Assembly: GCA_008933525.1 (NCBI GenBank)
Contig: WBUV01000036.1
Coordinates: forward strand, 1 to 13,775
Direction: 5' to 3'
DNA: 13,775 nt
Source of the DNA: Bacteroidales bacterium
GTDB lineage: Bacteria > Bacteroidota > Bacteroidia > Bacteroidales > Tenuifilaceae
The notes beneath the pieces were generated by a model. It did not search any database. It had not been told where the DNA came from and saw only the letters and a program-made list of their open reading frames with translations. Of the stretch, positions 11,625 through 13,775 are shown in pieces. The translations under genes were made by a program, and so were the position numbers. Positions within the stretch are counted from its first letter, which is position 1. Each line of letters starts with the position of its first letter.

Positions 11625-12170
11625 TTAACCCTTCTTCATCAACTCTCGCTGAGCCTTTATCTGCTTGCGATACTTCGATTTAACCTTACGATTAACCTTA
11701 AACATTACTTGTTGGGGCTGGTATATTTGGCTTGTACCAATCTTATGCAAGGTATACTTATCGCCGGTTCTTATATCCTTCACAAATAAATCTGAAACAT
11801 ACTCTTTTTTATATCCTGCATATAAATTTACCCCGTTGTTACCTGCCTCCATAAGATCGCTTTCCAGAATATATTTGCAAGTATTAGCTAAACTCTTGTA
11901 CTCTGATCGTTTTGAAATTACATACTTGAACGGGTACTTTTTCACCTTACTCCTCAATATTTTGTTCGCTCTAATTGAGGCCTCATTCCTTTTTCTATAC
12001 ATCCTTTTCATTGATGCGGGCATCTCCTCGTCAATTGGAGTTAACTCATATTCAAAAAAGATAATTGTTTCCTTATCCAGATCGTCAGGTAATCCTTTAT
12101 GTGTTGTTTGTGAGAAGACATTAAAATTTGAAAAAATCCAAAAGAAAAAAATTAAACTAGTTAGTCTCAT
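11625..12170 (-). CDS. Secreted protein of unknown function (second of a coupled pair)
   Basis: A 181-residue protein I do not recognise. It starts with a signal peptide (about 1-20, ending NVFSQ), so it should be exported. The mature part is lysine- and arginine-rich, especially at about 54-88 (KRMYRKRNEASIRANKILRSKVKK) and at the C-terminus (KVNRKVKSKYRKQIKAQ). A segment FVKDIRTGDKYTLHKIGTSQIYQ (about 129-151) looks like paired beta-strands. There is no lipobox, transmembrane segment beyond the signal, or catalytic motif. Its ATG overlaps the stop of the preceding gene as ATGA (12170-12167), so translation is probably coupled. The terminator at 11573-11600 closes the unit. Confidence 0.75.
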   Translation of the reverse strand: MRLTSLIFFFWIFSNFNVFSQTTHKGLPDDLDKETIIFFEYELTPIDEEMPASMKRMYRKRNEASIRANKILRSKVKKYPFKYVISKRSEYKSLANTCKYILESDLMEAGNNGVNLYAGYKKEYVSDLFVKDIRTGDKYTLHKIGTSQIYQPQQVMFKVNRKVKSKYRKQIKAQRELMKKG

Positions 12171-12628
12171 TTTTGCAATTTTTTAAGGTTATTATCTAAT
12201 TCTTCAAATAGTGCTTTAAAATTTGATCTGGATATTATGAATTGATGATCGTATACCAATAGGCTCTTTTTACCAGGTTTTGATATCCATAACGAGTATG
12301 AATAGTCATTAATGGCAGCATTATATGCTATAGATACATTGATGATATATTTATACTCAACACCCTGAAGTTCTTTCTTAAAAACCTCAAAATTTCGTTG
12401 ACGAATTGTAGGATTTTCGTTGATATGGTAATAATAAACAACATTAAAACCCATTGCTCCGAGTTGGTCCGATGTTATCTGAAGTACCTTTTCATAATCC
12501 TCTTCGCTGCAGTATATACCATATATACATTTTGCGGTTAAAATATCGCTGGGTAATTTCCCGCAATACCCAATATTGGGAAAAACAAGAAACAGTAACA
12601 AACTAATTGTTACAACTAATCTTTTCAT
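12167..12628 (-). CDS. Secreted protein of unknown function (first of a coupled pair)
   Basis: A 153-residue unrecognised protein with a clear signal peptide (MKRLVVTISLLLFLVF, cleavage near YCG at about 22). The mature protein has two cysteines (CIYGIYC), which could form a disulfide. A central alternating stretch, VEYKYIINVSIAYNAAINDYSYSLWI, is followed by GKKSLLVYDHQFII, suggesting a small mixed alpha/beta or beta-sheet fold, and the C-terminal helix is amphipathic (FKALFEELDNNLKKL). It is the promoter-proximal member of the two-gene unit overlapping the next frame by 4 bp. The upstream 245 nt carry only weak promoter matches. No enzymatic motif is visible. Confidence 0.75.
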   Translation of the reverse strand: MKRLVVTISLLLFLVFPNIGYCGKLPSDILTAKCIYGIYCSEEDYEKVLQITSDQLGAMGFNVVYYYHINENPTIRQRNFEVFKKELQGVEYKYIINVSIAYNAAINDYSYSLWISKPGKKSLLVYDHQFIISRSNFKALFEELDNNLKKLQK

Positions 12629-12873
12629 CAGTTTAAAAATATTTTAATTGATAATCGGGCTGGTATTTAGCACATTGGAGAGTACAAACAACAAATCACA
12701 ACGACGCTAAAAACAATATTAAAAGTAACAAAAATTCTTCTCCGCAAATAAATTCACAATATTTTTTTCAACTTTTTTGGGCAGAATTGATTAATTATAA
12801 ATTATTTCAACAACAGTTCACCAGTAATAGTATTCACTGTTCAGAAAACCAAAAACATACATCACAACGAGTA
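12629..12873. other. AT-rich intergenic region (245 bp)
   Basis: No convincing gene or RNA was seen. CAATATTA (12714-12721) is a one-mismatch minus-strand -7 element for the secreted pair, with CAAA (12745-12748) as a -33 candidate at a slightly long 23-nt spacing. AACAGT/ACTGTT arms near 12812-12841 form a loose inverted repeat with no T-tract, so it is not a good terminator for the DUF2200 gene. Confidence 0.4.
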
Positions 12874-13224
12874 TTATTTTCTCAAGATTTTATCCATCGA
12901 TTTTCCTTTAGCCAACTCATCGATTAGCTTATCCAGATACCGGATTTTCTGCATCAGCTTGTCGTCAATTTCCTCGACACGATACCCACAAATTACACCA
13001 GTAATTTTTGACACATTTGGGTTTAAAAGCGGTGCTTCAGTAAAGAATCTTTCAAAACTCGTTTTGTTATCCAAATGCCTTTGGAGCATTTGCTCGTCGT
13101 ACCCGGTTAGCCAAAAAATAATTGTATCGACTTCGGCTTTGGTGCGCCCTTTCTTCTCCGCCTTTTGAATATACAACGGATATATGATAGCAAAAGGAGT
13201 TGCGAATATTTTTGAATTATCCAT
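12874..13224 (-). CDS. DUF2200 domain protein
   Basis: A 116-residue cytoplasmic protein matching the DUF2200 family across its whole length: ATPFAIIYPLYIQKAEKKGRTKAEVD, then IIFWLTGYDEQML, LNPNVSKITGVICGYRVEEI, and the nearly invariant tail LMQKIRYLDKLIDELAKGKSMDKILRK. The biochemical role of the family is unknown to me. It has the family's full length and no signal peptide. It follows the reductase-like gene on the same strand after 36 nt and is probably co-transcribed. It is unrelated to the galactose genes by sequence. Confidence 0.92.
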   Translation of the reverse strand: MDNSKIFATPFAIIYPLYIQKAEKKGRTKAEVDTIIFWLTGYDEQMLQRHLDNKTSFERFFTEAPLLNPNVSKITGVICGYRVEEIDDKLMQKIRYLDKLIDELAKGKSMDKILRK

Positions 13225-13260
13225 AACGGTTTATTTTGAGTCAACTATTTACTATTGCAA

Positions 13261-13758
13261 TTAAACTGTTTTAATTCTATAGTGCAACTGAACAAGTCCA
13301 CTATCGAATTTTTTAACTGAAACAAGTTCAAGTTCCTGTTCGGGTCGGACATCCTTAAAGAGTTTCACTCCATCGCCAACCAAAATAGGTATTATTGAGA
13401 TTATCAATTCATCAAATAGTTTATCCCTTAGCAACAGATTTACAATCTCAGCACCACCATCGCAGAAGATATTTTTTCCGCTTTTTGATTTCAAATCGAA
13501 TACTAATTTCCTAAGGTCTCCATTATAGAAAATTAAATTGTCTTCACGGGGCTTTGACTGCCTTGTTATAATGTACGATTCCTTATCGGTGTGTGGAAAA
13601 CCGTAACCATGACCCACAACCCAATCGTAGGTTTTACGGCCTAATATTACAGTGTCAACAGAGGCAATAAATTCGCCATAGCCATAATCCTCACCTTCAC
13701 GTTGAACTATGTTCAAAAAATCTAAATTATCGTTAGGCTGGGCAATATATCCATCCAA
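13261..13758 (-). CDS. DHFR/RibD C-terminal-like reductase, N-terminus abnormal
   Basis: A protein of the dihydrofolate-reductase-like family (RibD C-terminal domain, YyaP/YwjB type), small NAD(P)H-binding proteins whose substrates are mostly unknown. Family motifs are SLDGYIA at the start, VILGRKTYDWV, the glycine-rich IFCDGGAEIVNLLL and PILVGDGVKLF. The expected first beta-strand and Met, about ten residues before DGYIA, are missing. Upstream of the TTG at 13758 the frame reads TCC, TGT, GCC, ATA and then stop TAA (13773-13771). So either TTG starts a slightly shortened protein, or the gene is frameshifted or truncated at the window edge. The rest of the frame is intact and full length for the family. 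The start coordinate is provisional. Confidence 0.75.
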   Translation of the reverse strand: MDGYIAQPNDNLDFLNIVQREGEDYGYGEFIASVDTVILGRKTYDWVVGHGYGFPHTDKESYIITRQSKPREDNLIFYNGDLRKLVFDLKSKSGKNIFCDGGAEIVNLLLRDKLFDELIISIIPILVGDGVKLFKDVRPEQELELVSVKKFDSGLVQLHYRIKTV

Positions 13759-13775
13759 GGAACAGGCTATTTAAA

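Noticed and set aside
11665..12186. 173-codon plus-strand open frame opposite the unknown secreted gene.
   Set aside because: The minus-strand frame has a signal peptide, ATGA coupling and a terminator in the right place; the plus-strand frame has none of these and its composition looks like a shadow.
12812..12841. GTATTCACTGTT (12830-12841) resembles part of operator 1 (11 of 12 bases), with an AACAGT/ACTGTT inverted repeat around it.
   Set aside because: Over the full 17-bp window only 12 positions match and the shared ACAGG half is absent. The site lies downstream of the DUF2200 gene, not near a galactose gene, and has no T-tract for a terminator.

Overview
The window looks like a low-GC Bacteroidota chromosome, probably from the Bacteroidales/Marinilabiliales side. 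Four things point that way. Two sites resemble the Bacteroides-type promoter (TTTG about 20 nt upstream of TAnnTTTG); the one ahead of the agmatinase-family gene is exact and the other has one mismatch. Clear Shine-Dalgarno sequences are scarce. A GH97 enzyme is present, and a small Crp/Fnr protein of Bacteroidota style. This is an inference from content, not a taxonomic placement.

Layout. 1-130: tRNA-Leu(CAG) and a possible terminator. 173-1739 (minus): a Crp/Fnr regulator followed by a cytoplasmic HSL-type alpha/beta hydrolase. 1885-2934 (plus): a ureohydrolase (agmatinase family), transcribed divergently from the Crp/Fnr gene and ending at a strong bidirectional terminator (2967-3002). 3014-9081 (minus): two secreted glycosidases in one operon, a GH97 protein (probable alpha-galactosidase) and then a 1356-residue LamG/Fn3-like/GH2 beta-galactosidase. 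9082-9271: a 190-bp divergent control region. 9272-11484 (plus): a GntR-type regulator with a LacI-like sensor domain, then galactokinase. 11573-11600: a hairpin terminator between convergent genes. 11625-12628 (minus): two short secreted proteins of unknown function with overlapping reading frames. 12874-13758 (minus): a DUF2200 protein and a DHFR/RibD-like reductase whose N-terminus looks damaged or unusual at the window edge.

The coherent system is the galactoside module at 3014-11484. The two exported enzymes would release galactose from alpha- and beta-galactosides, galactokinase would phosphorylate it in the cytoplasm, and the regulator between the two arms would control both. The control region carries two nearly identical 17-bp sites in opposite orientation (9151-9167 and 9245-9261), one facing each arm and 94 bp apart centre to centre. 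A separate perfect 18-bp palindrome (9125-9142) lies in the glycosidase leader. No SusC/SusD pair, sugar transporter, galT, galE or galM gene is present here, so uptake and the rest of the Leloir pathway must be encoded elsewhere.

I did not find a convincing new defence system, CRISPR array, insertion sequence or prophage. The most interesting points are the operator pair and palindrome, the multidomain GH2 architecture, the unknown secreted gene pair, and the odd start of the last gene.
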